DNA from: Hymenopus coronatus
Lineage: Eukaryota > Arthropoda > Insecta > Mantodea > Hymenopodidae
NCBI GenBank assembly: GCA_030762935.1
Contig: CM060896.1
Location: forward strand, 7,967,501 to 8,031,500
DNA: 64,000 nt
Direction: 5' to 3'
Shown here in pieces: positions 1 through 14,249 of this stretch. Below the pieces are notes generated by a model, which was not told the DNA's origin, did no database searches, and worked only from the letters and a program-made list of their open reading frames with translations. Positions within the stretch are counted from its first letter, which is position 1; each line of letters begins with the position of its first letter. The position numbers were made by a program, and so were the translations under genes.

Positions 1-59
1 GCTGCTGCTGCTCCTGCTGCTGCTGCTGCTCCTGCTCCTGCTGCTGCTTCTGCTGCTGC

Positions 60-90
<31 letters not shown>

Positions 91-654
91 CCTGCTGCTG
101 CTGCTGCTGCTGCTGCGGCCGCCGCTGCCGCTACTGCTGCCGCTACCGCCGCCATCGCAGCCGCCGCCGCCACCGCCGCCACCGCCGCCACCACCACCAC
201 CATCACCACCACCACAACCACCACCACCGCTGCCGCTACTGCTGCCGCTACCGCCGCCATCGCAGCCGCCGCCGCCACCGCCGCCACCGCCGCCACCGCC
301 GCCAAGCCGCCACCGCCGCCACCGCCGCCACCGCCGCCACCGCCGCCACCGCCACCACCGCCACCACCACCACCACCATCACCACCACCACAACCACCAC
401 CACCGCTGCTGCTGCTGCTGCCTCCACAACACCAGCACTACTACTACCACCACCAGTACTACCACCTCCGCCACCACTACTACTACCACCGACACCAGTA
501 CTACCACCAACACCACCAGCACTAATACAACTACCACCACCACCATTACTACCACCGCCACCAGCACTACTAGTACCACCATCACCGATAAAACTACTAC
601 AACTACCACCACCACCACCACCACCAGCACTACTACTACCACCACCACCACCAT
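1..654. repeat. GC-rich compound trinucleotide repeat (GCT, GCC, ACC)
   Basis: The first ~115 bases are CTG/CTC triplets, followed by GCC/ACC triplets to about 360 and then ACC/ACT triplets to 654. A segment starting near 122 (CCGCTGCCGCTACT...) recurs at 227, an offset of 105 bp, so this part grew by tandem duplication of a compound unit. The reading frames that stay open here are homopolymer-like Val, Ala or Trp strings and are not coding. It is the GC-rich edge of the much longer ACC/ACT array. Confidence 0.9.
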
Positions 655-868
655 GGACGACGGATTTTTTCGGGCGTAAAAATCCCTAGCATGGCTTCCT
701 TCGGAAGGAAAGTAAAGCCGTGGGTCCCGTGTCGTAGATTTACGGCACGTAAAAGAAACTCAAGCCTGATTAAGAGACCTCTGAGCAAAATTAACCGCTC
801 TTTCACGCCCAGTTTAGAATGTGACGCGGAGAACCACAGTAGTTAAAGAGCATCCATAAATAACACAC
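655..868 (+). mobile_element. Fragment resembling the 3' end of a non-LTR retrotransposon
   Basis: About 214 bp of complex sequence interrupts the trinucleotide array. It contains a short hairpin near 661-684 (GGATTTTT and AAAAATCC arms) and a second near 709-724 (TTCCTT / AAGGAA around CGG), followed by AAGTAAAGCCGTGGGTCCCG. From memory, this last string resembles a motif common near the 3' ends of arthropod non-LTR elements. No coding potential remains. The family assignment is an inference; the interruption and the hairpins are seen directly. Confidence 0.4.
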
Positions 869-926
869 CATTTCCATTTCCACCATCACTACTACTAGCA
901 CAACCACCAGCACCACTAGCACTACT
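869..926. repeat. ACC/ACT repeat spacer
   Basis: A short degenerate ACC/ACT stretch separates the preceding element fragment from the truncated R1 3' end. It shows that both pieces lie inside the same array. Confidence 0.7.
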
Positions 927-1082
927 CATGATTGCTTAATTGTGAAATAATGCTAAGAAGCAGTTTCCGCAATGAGAGCAAGTGAATAAAAGGGTTTTTT
1001 TTAGTCGGTATGAGCCAGGCACATCAGGGCTATCTCCGCTGATGCCTATGAGGGTTTTCCCCCCTCTTTACAAAAAAAAAAA
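927..1082 (+). mobile_element. 5'-truncated R1-clade element, 3' end only
   Basis: This matches, with scattered substitutions, the last few codons and 3' UTR of the longer R1 copy that ends at 14,384. Shared strings include TAATGCT.AGAAGCAGTTTCC, TTTTTTAGTCGGTATGAG, CATCAGGGCTATCTCC and CCCCTCTTTACAAAAAA. It starts abruptly after ACTACT at 926 and ends in an 11-A run leading straight into ACT/ACC repeats. Severe 5' truncation with an A-rich 3' end is the usual product of target-primed reverse transcription. It has the same orientation as the long copy. Confidence 0.85.
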
Positions 1083-6171
<5,089 letters not shown>

Positions 6172-6459
6172 ACGAGCCCCACAAAGACCAACCCTTCGTC
6201 CGGCATGTCACACTCGGCCACGTGTGGGTTGGACAACGTCCAAAAGAGATCTCGGTCGGCAAACAGGGCTCTGGCTTTGGAGGACTTATTGTTGTCACTC
6301 GGCGATGAAATTGGTAAATTTTCTAATTATGAATTATGGTTAAGGTTATAAAGGACTGTAGTTTAAGGGACAGGGGCCTCGGATCCCCAGAACCACGGTG
6401 ATGCTGGTGAGAGGGCAGGCCCCACCCGATCGTTATCAAGCGACTGCCAAGCAACAGCG
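6172..6459 (+). other. 5' UTR of the R1-clade element
   Basis: About 290 bp of moderately GC-rich, non-repetitive sequence lies between the triplet array and the gag-like frame. In R1-clade elements this region usually carries an internal promoter or is read through from the target. I see no clear promoter motif. The exact first base is uncertain by a few nucleotides because CCACGAG could belong to either side. Confidence 0.6.
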
Positions 6460-8419
6460 GTGGGGAACCAGGCCGGGTTGCAGGGAAACATTACTGGAAC
6501 AAAACTAAGTGAAGTAGATGCTATGGAAATAGAAAAGACACAAAACATAGATGAATCAGATCCTTATAAACAATGCCCCTTAATCAGGAGTATACCGCCT
6601 GAACCAAGGCGAGGCTCCACTGGAAGCCTAAGTATGGAGTCCTACTCTTTGGGAAGCAAATATGCAAGTGACAGTCAGCTGGGCAGACACAGTGAGTCTA
6701 GACATACTAGGGAGGATCTCTGCAGAGATTCTAAAAGAAAAAGAACTGAAAGCTCTGTACAAATAATAAAGACTGTAGAGGATCATGCTCTATTCTTGCA
6801 TAAAGTGGAAAAAGAACAAAAGATGCACAAGGAACTGATACCAAATACGGAAAAAGAGATAGATACACTACAGAAGATAATTAAAGAAATTCCCAATACC
6901 AAGAAGGAAATTAAAACTGCAGTTAGTATCCTGGACGTTTATATGAAAAGAATGGCAAGTTCAATAAACTTTATATGAGAAATAATAGAGGAATATGCTG
7001 AGGAAAATCGTCCATCAGAAGTTAAAGAAACAAATTACAGAAGTACTCAGACCATAAGTAAACAACAAGAAGAAAAAGAGATGTGATTAGGGAAATAGAA
7101 AGTAATTTAAACAAGGGCATAAGTGTGCAAGAATTGGAAAAACTACTAAACATAAATTGGCCTGAAGAAGTTTTCCAAAGGTGCCAAGTGATAAGCCGTG
7201 AAGCCTTAAAGAGTGAGGATGAAGATTTAATCATAGTCACTACAGGAAAAGATTACAGTGAAGGGAAGATAATGGAAAATATCCTGTATATAAATCCACA
7301 AATTCGAAAAGCGCTAGAAGAAGTTAACCTAAGTGCAGGGAAGATGGTCACTAATATAATAACAAACGAGACTTTGGGGTATGACTTAGAGATCAGCATA
7401 AATAAGAGATATATCTATATTATAGGCACAGAAAATGGTGGAAACTCAAGCGTAGATAAAGTTAATTTGATGATTAATATAGAAAAGATCCCAAACATGG
7501 CTAGGAAAAAAGGAAGAATAAAAACCTCATGCATAACTACAGAGCAAGAGTCAGAAGGATACGTAAGAAAAGTCCTGGAATATTCTTTTAGGAAAATGGA
7601 TTACCAAATACCAATGTACACTACCAAAGTTAAACAAAACAAGATACAGGAAGATGGAAATGAGGCGGGGAAAAGAAAACTTAAAAACCAAGACACGATA
7701 ATACTGAAACCCATTGGAGAGATGACGTATGCTGAGATTATAAAGAATATTAGACAAAATGTAGATACCAGTGGGGTAATCATAAATCAAAAAAACAAAA
7801 ACAGTGATGGGAATGTACAGTTGAAAATAAATGGGAAAAATACAAGTGATAGACAAGCTTTCAAGCAGCTGTTAACCACTAAACTGGAAAACATAGCAGA
7901 GGTTCAACTGAAGACCGCAAATCAAACAGTCATGATCCTGGACATAGATGAGATTGTGCGAGAAGATGGAGTTAAGGCTGTTTTAAAACAAGAATTAAAT
8001 ACAAATGAAGAGATTTCACAGCTTAAATTGGTAGAAAAGGTGAACACACAAGGAGTAAAGTACGCGTTTGCAACCATCAGCACGGAAGCAGCAAATAGGA
8101 TGATAAATAAAAAAAAAAAATAGGAAATGGATGGGATAGGTGGAGAGTAAAGTCTGTAAATGTTTTAAAACGTTGCTATAAATGTTACAAGGTGGGACAT
8201 ATAGCAAGGGACTGCCCCAATAAAGGCGAACAAATAGCACAAATGTGTTATAGTTGTGGCGAAATAGGCCACAAATCAAAGGAATGTAAAAATCCTATTA
8301 AATGTTATCTATGCCAATCCAGTGAGCATAAAGCAGAATCAATGAGATCTCCTGAATATAGAAGACTTGTGAAAGCGCATGAGAGGGAGAAAATGAGTGT
8401 ATTTACGAACCAAGCATGA
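6460..8419 (+). pseudogene. R1-clade ORF1 (gag-like nucleic-acid-binding protein), frame-broken
   Basis: Three segments in different frames make up a gag-like ORF1. Segment 1 (6460-6978) is charged and Lys/Glu-rich and ends at a TGA at 6976, but the same frame continues sensibly to about 7083. Segment 2 (about 7083-8123) runs into a 12-A tract at 8109-8120 that shifts the frame. Segment 3 carries two intact CCHC zinc knuckles of the form C-x2-C-x4-H-x4-C, at 8174-8215 and 8246-8287. A third begins at 8303 (C-x2-C, H at 8327), but the expected downstream Cys is Ser (TCT at 8348). Such proteins bind element RNA in the ribonucleoprotein. I see no ATG start near 6460 (the codon is GTG), so the true start is unknown. 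At least one nonsense and two frameshift changes make it non-functional. Confidence 0.85.
8416..8419 (+). promoter_or_regulatory. ATGA stop-start overlap of ORF1 and ORF2
   Basis: The ATG of ORF2 (8416-8418) overlaps the TGA of ORF1 (8417-8419). R1-clade elements such as SART1 are known to translate ORF2 by termination-reinitiation at an overlapping stop/start, and this arrangement fits that mechanism. It is intact here even though both ORFs are broken elsewhere. Confidence 0.75.
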
Positions 8420-11048
8420 AAATAATCCAAGTAAATCTTGATAGAAGCAAACGAGCAATGGATCTTCTTATACACAAATGTAATGTACACTGCATAGATC
8501 TAGCAGTAATAGCGGAACCAAATAAGAATATGATAAAATCTAACCCAAGATGGATAAAGGATGAAAGAAATGATGCTGCTATCTATATACCTGCACATGG
8601 ACCTAGGTCACAGAGAGCTGGAAATGGAAATGGATATGCATGGATGGAAACGGATGAGATGATAATTTATTCTTGCTATATTTCACCCACAGCCAAAGAA
8701 GAAGAATTACAACAATTCCTATATGAAATAGGATATAGTGTTGACCAACATGGAGAGAAACGTAAAAGGATATTGATAGGTGGAGATTTCAATGCTAAAG
8801 CATATTGCTGGGGCTCACCAGTTGAAGATAAAAAGGGTAGGACACTGGTTGAATGGATAAATGAAAAAGATTACAATATACTAAATGATGGAAAAACACC
8901 AACATTCGAAAGAAATGATGGATACTCATATATAGATATTACAATTTGTTCACAAGAAATAGGCAGGTTAATAAATAAATGGTGCGTAGATGATGAAGAA
9001 AACTTAAGTTACCATAAAAACATTTATATAGAATTACATAGTCGAACTCCTGTGATGTTACCGAAAATAAATAGTCAAAGAAAAGGATGGATATATAAAG
9101 AAGAAAATAAAGAATTAATGCTTGAAAAGATACAGCAGGAAGTTCGATGTAAAGAATATAAAAATCAATCAATTCAATTAGACCAAATATTAAAAAGAGC
9201 ATGTAATTATGCGTTTAAAAGAAAAGTATATGGTTTCCGCAAACATAAACCGGCATATTGGTGGAATGAAACAATTGCCCAATTAAGGAAGCAGTGTACT
9301 GCAGCACGCAGAAAGATTACAAGGATGAACCGAAGAAGCAACATCGCAGAATGTGAAAAGATGGAGATACAAAATCAATATCGAGAAAGCCGAAATGCTC
9401 TAAAAAGAGCTATAAAAACAGCAAAAAAAGATTCATGGGAAAAGATATGCAATGAGGTGGATACTGATCCATGGGGTAAAGGATACAAAATAGTAACGGG
9501 TAAGATAGGATCTAATACATCAATAAAACTTACAGATGAAGAGCAATTAAATATTGCTAAAACACTGTTCCCGGCACATAAAACAAATGTATGGCCAGAG
9601 ATTAGCAATAATAAAGAAGAAATACCCTTATGTCAGCAAGAGGAAATAAAAGAAGCAGGTCAACGCATTAAATCAGGAAAAGCTGCGGGATCCGATGGTA
9701 TCCCTCCAGAAGCTATAAAGGCTATTGCATCGCAAGACCCGGAAGTTCTTGAAAACGATATAAATGCACTGTTAGTTAAAGGAGTTTTTCCTAAAAAATG
9801 GAAGGTAGCAAAGCTACTATTAATTGAAAAGCCCAAAAGGGCTTGTGGCAGTGTATCATGCCGACCTCTATGCCTATTAAATGTAATAGGAAAACTTTAT
9901 GAACAAATTATAAATGAAAGACTGATTAAAGAGATTGAAAGAAAAGGAGGACTTGCACAAATGCAATTCGGTTTTAGAAAAGGCAAATAAACCCTGGATG
10001 CAATAGAGACAGTTAAACAAATTGCACAGAAGGACGCAAAGGAAAAACACATGTATGCTGTTATGGTTACCCTGGACGTCAAAAATGCCTTTAATTCAAC
10101 ACCTTGGAGAGGTATAATAAATGAACTTGTATGAAGAGAAGCAGCTCCATACTTAATTAAGATTATTTGTAGTTACTTGGAAGATAGATATATACTGATT
10201 GGTGATAACATAAAAATGAATATGAGTTGCGGTGTTCCTCAAGGCTCCGTCTTAGGTCCCACCCTATGGAACATATACTATGATCCAGTATTAAAGGAGG
10301 AATTACCAACTGGAGTAAAAACCATAGGATATGCTGATGATCTAGCGTTAATAGTATGTGGCAAAACAAAAGATGAAGTGGAAGAAAAAGTCGTGTGGTC
10401 CATGAATAAAATAGAAATATGGATGATCAAAAAAGGATTATGTCTGGCACCAGAAAAAACGGATATGATAATACTGGAAGGACGAAGGTCTTTAAAGGAA
10501 ATAAAGGTTAATTTCAGTAAACAAGAAATAAAATCCAGTAAGAACATAAAATATTTGGGTGTTCAAATGGGACATAATTTGAGTATGTGGCCACACATAA
10601 AGTGTGTAGCTGCTAAAGCAGAAAGAAGTATTGCTGCTCTAGGAAGATTAATGCCAAATGTGAGACGACCCAAAACAGAAAAAAGGAGAGTACTGAGTAG
10701 TGTAATAAACTCTATAATGCTGTACTGTGTACCTGCCTGGAAAACATGGGTGGAAATAGAGACCTTCCGGAGAATTATGGAAAGTGTACAGCGCAAGATA
10801 GCGATTAGAATTGCTAGTGCCTATAGGACCGTATCCACGCGGGCAATTCGAGTAATAGCCAGCACTCAACCAATACATATAGTGGCTCGGGAGCGTGCAC
10901 ACGCAGCTGAAAAACATGGAAATGCACAAAAGTGTAAGACAAGAGGAAAAATAGTGGCAAGAAGAATGGGAACAGGAAACCAAGATGGCAAAATGGACCA
11001 AGAAACTGATACCAGATATAGAGCCCTGGATAAACCTGAAACACGGAC

Positions 11049-11152
11049 AAGTAGAGTACTAAAATAAAAACTGAAGCTTTCCTGGCGACGTATTAATTCA
11101 AAATCTTCTCGGGCTAGAAGGCCGAGAAGATTTTGAATTAAGTAGAGTACTA
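11049..11152. mobile_element. 78-bp hairpin-bearing insertion with 13-bp direct repeats
   Basis: AAGTAGAGTACTA occurs at 11,049-11,061 and again at 11,140-11,152, flanking a 78-bp insert (11,062-11,139). The insert and its right repeat contain a perfect hairpin with 20-bp arms (11,093-11,112 and 11,122-11,141) around a 9-nt loop GCTAGAAGG. Removing the insert plus one repeat copy (91 bp) reconnects the ORF2 reading frame from ...HGQVEYY into the region before the C-terminal zinc knuckle. This shows it is a secondary insertion. I do not recognise the family; a non-autonomous element is likely. Confidence 0.75.
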
Positions 11153-11273
11153 TTTAACCCAATTTTTATTGGGGCAGGGACGCTTAAAAAATTATTTGTC
11201 TAAAATGGCTATCACAAATCATGAAAACTGTCTGAATTGTCAGGAAAAGGATACTCCTGAACATACTATATTA

Positions 11274-11291
11274 GGGGAGTTGGTCGTTATC
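11274..11291 (+). repeat. Left terminal inverted repeat
   Basis: GGGGAGTTGGTCGTTATC. It pairs with the right TIR with one mismatch (C versus T at position 12). Confidence 0.85.
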
Positions 11292-11497
11292 AGTGTCAAA
11301 AAATGAAAAAAAATTTTATTTGTTTATATGAAAGAGCATACTTTCCTGAACATTTTGATATATGATATGTATGTGTTGCATTATTATTAAGCACTTTTAA
11401 ATGCCTGGATTTAAATCGCTACGTGCGTTCCATGTTTGAATGCCACGCCCACTCCAGCTCAAGATATGTTTCCGTATGGGTAAGAGGCTTTTTATTT

Positions 11498-11612
11498 GTA
11501 TGTTTTGTTGCTGGGAAGCTTATTCTTTTGCTGTTGGCAGCACTGAACTAATATCATACCATGTGTGTTTTGTTGCTGTGATCTTTTGCTGGTGGCAGCA
11601 CTGAACTATGAT
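11498..11612. repeat. Subterminal direct repeat in the DNA transposon
   Basis: TGTTTTGTTGCTG at 11,501 recurs at 11,566, and TTTTGCTG.TGGCAGCACTG at 11,526 recurs at 11,584. Two ~60-bp imperfect copies therefore stand upstream of the transposase start. Subterminal repeats in DNA transposons can serve as transposase-binding sites; here that role is only an inference. Confidence 0.65.
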
Positions 11613-11724
11613 CTCTTTTCTTGTATGTAAGCAAGGGAAATCTGTCTACTAGCTGGTGCAGAAAAGGAATTTTGTATAACAGTGTTAGTTTTGGAGGTCT
11701 TTGAGTATATTTTCAAATTTAAAT

Positions 11725-13452
11725 ATGGGAAGAAATACCTCATTCAATCGTAAACGTAAATTTAGAGGTAACCAACACAAGAAGCTGAACAACATTACAG
11801 TAAAAGGTGGCACATCTTCACCTAACCTCCAATCCCCTGCAAGTTCAAGTGCCTCAAGAAAGAAGCTGTCTGATTTATTCAATGTTAGTGATGATGTTAA
11901 TGATATGCCAGCTTCAAGTGCTACAAATAGTGTAAATATAATTATTGACTTGTCCATATTATCTTTATTTATAAACAAAAGTGTTTCTTGTTCAAGTTGT
12001 AATGCTGTAAATAGTGTACAAATAACTGAGGAACAGCGAAGCAGAAGAGGTTTGTCAACTAAACTAAAGTTAGAATGTAAATATTGTAACCACAGCAATT
12101 ATACAATGACATCACCAGTAAATACAAGAAAAGTCTCCTCTGTAAATCTTAGATTTGCTTATGCCATGAGGTGTATTGGAAAAGGTAAACTGGCAGCTCG
12201 TACCTTTTGTGCTCTTATGGACCTACCACCACCTGCCAGTAAATTTGATGTGTATAACAAAGCTATATATGACAGTGTAAAAGAGGTTGCTGAGGGTTCA
12301 ATGTGGAATGCTGCTAAAGAAGTCAAGGAATTAGAAGGTAGTCCTGACACAACAATTGTCATAGATGGATCATGGCAGAAGAGAGGTTTCTCATCACTGC
12401 ATGGTGTTGTGACTGGAACCTCGCTGCTCACAGGAAAAGTGCTAGATGTAGCAACATATAGCAAGTACTGTGCAGGATGCACTAGGAATAATGACCATGC
12501 CTGCCTCAAAAATTTTGATGGCTACAGTGGAGGGATGGAGGTTGCAGGTGCAGTTGAAATTTGCTCAAGATCTGAGCTTACCAGAGGCCTGCGCTATGTG
12601 CAATATTTGGGTGATGGTGATTCCAAGGGGTATCATGCAGTGTCTAAGGCAAAGCCCTATGGTAGTGAAGTGGAAGTTACCAAAATTGAATGTGTAGGCC
12701 ATGTTCAAAAGAGAATGGGTCGATTTCTACTGGAATTATGCAAATCTTTGAAAGGGCAGAAATTAGATGATGGTAAGCCAATTGGTGGACGAGGTCGGCT
12801 TACCAAATCAGAAATTGATCAGTTACAAAACTACTATGGAATGGCAATTAGAAATAATTGCAATAATCTAAAAGAAATGCAGAAAGCTGTATGGGCTTCT
12901 TTTTTTCACAAATGCTCTACTGATGAGAACCCTTCCCATGGTCTCTGTCCACCAGGAGTTGAATCATGGTGTGGTTATCAGCGATCACTTATAACTGGAG
13001 CTGAATATGTACATAAACATTCCTTGCCAAATGCTGTGATTGAAAAAATCAAGCCCATTTACAGGAAGCTTTCAGATGAAGAACTACTAAGAAAATATCT
13101 ACATGGCAAGACTCAAAACCAGAACGAGTCTTTCAACAGCTGCATCTGGCAAAGGATACCAAAAAATGTATTTGTTGGAGCAAAAACAATTAAAATTGGT
13201 GTTTTCGACTCAGTAATATGTTTTAATGATGGGTGCTACAAGAGAATCCATGTAATGAAAGCAATGGACATTGAACCAGGAGAAAACATGAAGAAAGCAC
13301 TGCGAGCATTAGACCTGGACCGTGTTGCTAAGGCTGATAAAGCTATGGAGGAGATGTCCAAAGAAGCCAGAGTGAAGAAGAGAGGGCTAAAAAGGAAGAG
13401 AGAAGATAAGGAAGCCCAGGAGGGAGACAGTTACAGTCCTGGAGCATTCTAA
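11725..13452 (+). CDS. Mutator-like/Kolobok-type transposase, intact single-exon ORF (575 aa)
   Basis: The first ATG in frame is at 11,725. The open frame extends upstream to 11,701, where the codon is TTG, so I choose the ATG; numbering below is from 11,701. The N-terminus is basic (MGRNTSFNRKRKFRGN). A C-x2-C ... C-x2-C pair follows, in SCSSCN near residues 97-103 and ECKYCN near 126-131, suggesting a zinc-binding DNA-recognition region. The catalytic core shows VIDGSW (D222), YLGDGDSK (D305/D307), a C-x2-H box in ECVGHVQKR (C331/H334) and NQNESFN (E476). This order is a DDE RNase-H-like transposase with the C-x2-H insertion known from Mutator-type enzymes. The C-terminus is Lys/Arg-rich, like a nuclear localisation signal. 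No stops or frameshifts occur, unlike the surrounding R1 ORFs, so this insertion is younger than the R1 copy. The superfamily name is uncertain: the core resembles the Mutator-like family, the TTAA target suggests Kolobok. Confidence 0.85.
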   Translation: MGRNTSFNRKRKFRGNQHKKLNNITVKGGTSSPNLQSPASSSASRKKLSDLFNVSDDVNDMPASSATNSVNIIIDLSILSLFINKSVSCSSCNAVNSVQITEEQRSRRGLSTKLKLECKYCNHSNYTMTSPVNTRKVSSVNLRFAYAMRCIGKGKLAARTFCALMDLPPPASKFDVYNKAIYDSVKEVAEGSMWNAAKEVKELEGSPDTTIVIDGSWQKRGFSSLHGVVTGTSLLTGKVLDVATYSKYCAGCTRNNDHACLKNFDGYSGGMEVAGAVEICSRSELTRGLRYVQYLGDGDSKGYHAVSKAKPYGSEVEVTKIECVGHVQKRMGRFLLELCKSLKGQKLDDGKPIGGRGRLTKSEIDQLQNYYGMAIRNNCNNLKEMQKAVWASFFHKCSTDENPSHGLCPPGVESWCGYQRSLITGAEYVHKHSLPNAVIEKIKPIYRKLSDEELLRKYLHGKTQNQNESFNSCIWQRIPKNVFVGAKTIKIGVFDSVICFNDGCYKRIHVMKAMDIEPGENMKKALRALDLDRVAKADKAMEEMSKEARVKKRGLKRKREDKEAQEGDSYSPGAF

Positions 13453-14042
13453 AATTAAAAAAGTAAGGTTAGAGAATGTATGCTATTTTCTTTTTGCTCT
13501 CCTGAAAAATCACATTTTTTACACTTCTTGTACCATTTCCTCTCAAACCATTCAAGCTAACAGCCTGAAACTTTCAGGATTACTGTATGAATGTATGATA
13601 AAACTCCCTTGCCAGTATTATAGAATTACTTAGGAATTTGAGGAAATTGCTGTATTTTTCATGGTAAAAATAAATTGGTTTTTTTTAGTAATAAAGTTTT
13701 TATGCAACTTTACCCAGTAATACTGAATATATTTCAATAATTGTGGTAGGGTAGGTTTAGGTATCCCTTTTTAGTAAATTCCCAAAGTTTCACAGAAATC
13801 TAAGCAATAAAACTGGAATAAAGGGTACATATATCAAGATAAACAATGACAAAACTAAAATATCTATTGCATCTTTAAAAGTCATTTTATAGCAAATAGT
13901 GAGTAATACAACAGCCCCTATAGGCTTATTTTAAACTCAAGAATTTACTAACACAGCACAAAAAATTTGAAAAAGATCTGACTGATAACATCTGATTTAT
14001 GGCTTCTTGAACATATACAATTTTCCCTAACTTTTAGAATGC
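13453..14042 (+). other. 3' non-coding part of the DNA transposon
   Basis: About 590 bp of AT-rich sequence lies between the transposase stop and the right TIR. I see no reading frame or recognisable motif beyond A/T runs. Confidence 0.6.
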
Positions 14043-14060
14043 GATAACAACCAACTCCCC
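14043..14060 (-). repeat. Right terminal inverted repeat
   Basis: GATAACAACCAACTCCCC on the plus strand, the inverted counterpart of the left TIR. It is followed immediately by TTAAAATG of the disrupted R1 ORF2. Confidence 0.85.
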
Positions 14061-14249
14061 TTAAAATGTAAAAAATGGAATAATATAAGACAACCAATTA
14101 TCAAACAAATTGGACAAGAAATAACTGCTAAAAATACTATAAAATTAATGCTGGAAACGGAAAATAAATGGAAAATTATTCAAGACATGATAGTCAAAAT
14201 AATAAAAGCTAAAGAATTGGATAAGCATGATTCCTTCATTGTAAAGTAA

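Larger units (their letters stand above)
11274..14060 (+). mobile_element. DNA transposon with Mutator/Kolobok-type transposase, apparently complete
   Basis: A 2,787-bp element is bounded by terminal inverted repeats starting GGGGAGTTGGT (left, 11,274) and ending ACCAACTCCCC (right, 14,060). The TIRs match over about 18 bp with one mismatch and then decay. TTA precedes the left end (11,271-11,273) and TTAA follows the right end (14,061-14,064). The reconstructed empty site reads ATATTAAAATG, so the target is TTA or TTAA; if TTAA, one A was lost on the left. The element encodes one intact transposase in the plus direction. It landed in the R1 ORF2 codons for the C-terminal knuckle. A TTAA target favours Kolobok (or another TTAA-using superfamily) over classical Mutator, which usually makes 9-bp duplications. 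Confidence 0.85.
8416..14249 (+). pseudogene. R1-clade ORF2 (endonuclease / reverse transcriptase), interrupted
   Basis: ORF2 starts with ATG at 8416, overlapping the ORF1 stop as ATGA. Residues 1-215 form an APE-type endonuclease: E34 in AEPN and D124/N126 in GGDFNAK are present, but the SDH motif reads S198-Y199-H200 (codon TAC at 9010). The reverse transcriptase follows: GKAAGSDGIP, motif A with Asp at 10,075, GVPQGSVLGP, and YADD at 10,330-10,341. Lesions are TAA at 9988 and TGA at 10,132 in frame, a frameshift between about 10,890 and 10,935, TAG at 10,952 in the new frame, a 78-bp insert at 11,062, and a 2.79-kb transposon at 11,274. After the transposon, reading resumes in the same frame and ends at TAA 14,247-14,249. 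The C-terminal knuckle C-x2-C-x7-H-x4-C is split by the transposon between the residues after its His. Confidence 0.9.

Noticed and set aside
6363..6548. A small minus-strand frame across the R1 5' UTR
   Set aside because: It is a shadow of the 5' UTR and ORF1 start with no recognisable motif.
11701..11724. An earlier start for the transposase at 11,701
   Set aside because: The codon there is TTG; the first ATG in frame is 11,725, and the residues after it (MGRNTSFNRKRKFRGN) look like a genuine basic N-terminus.
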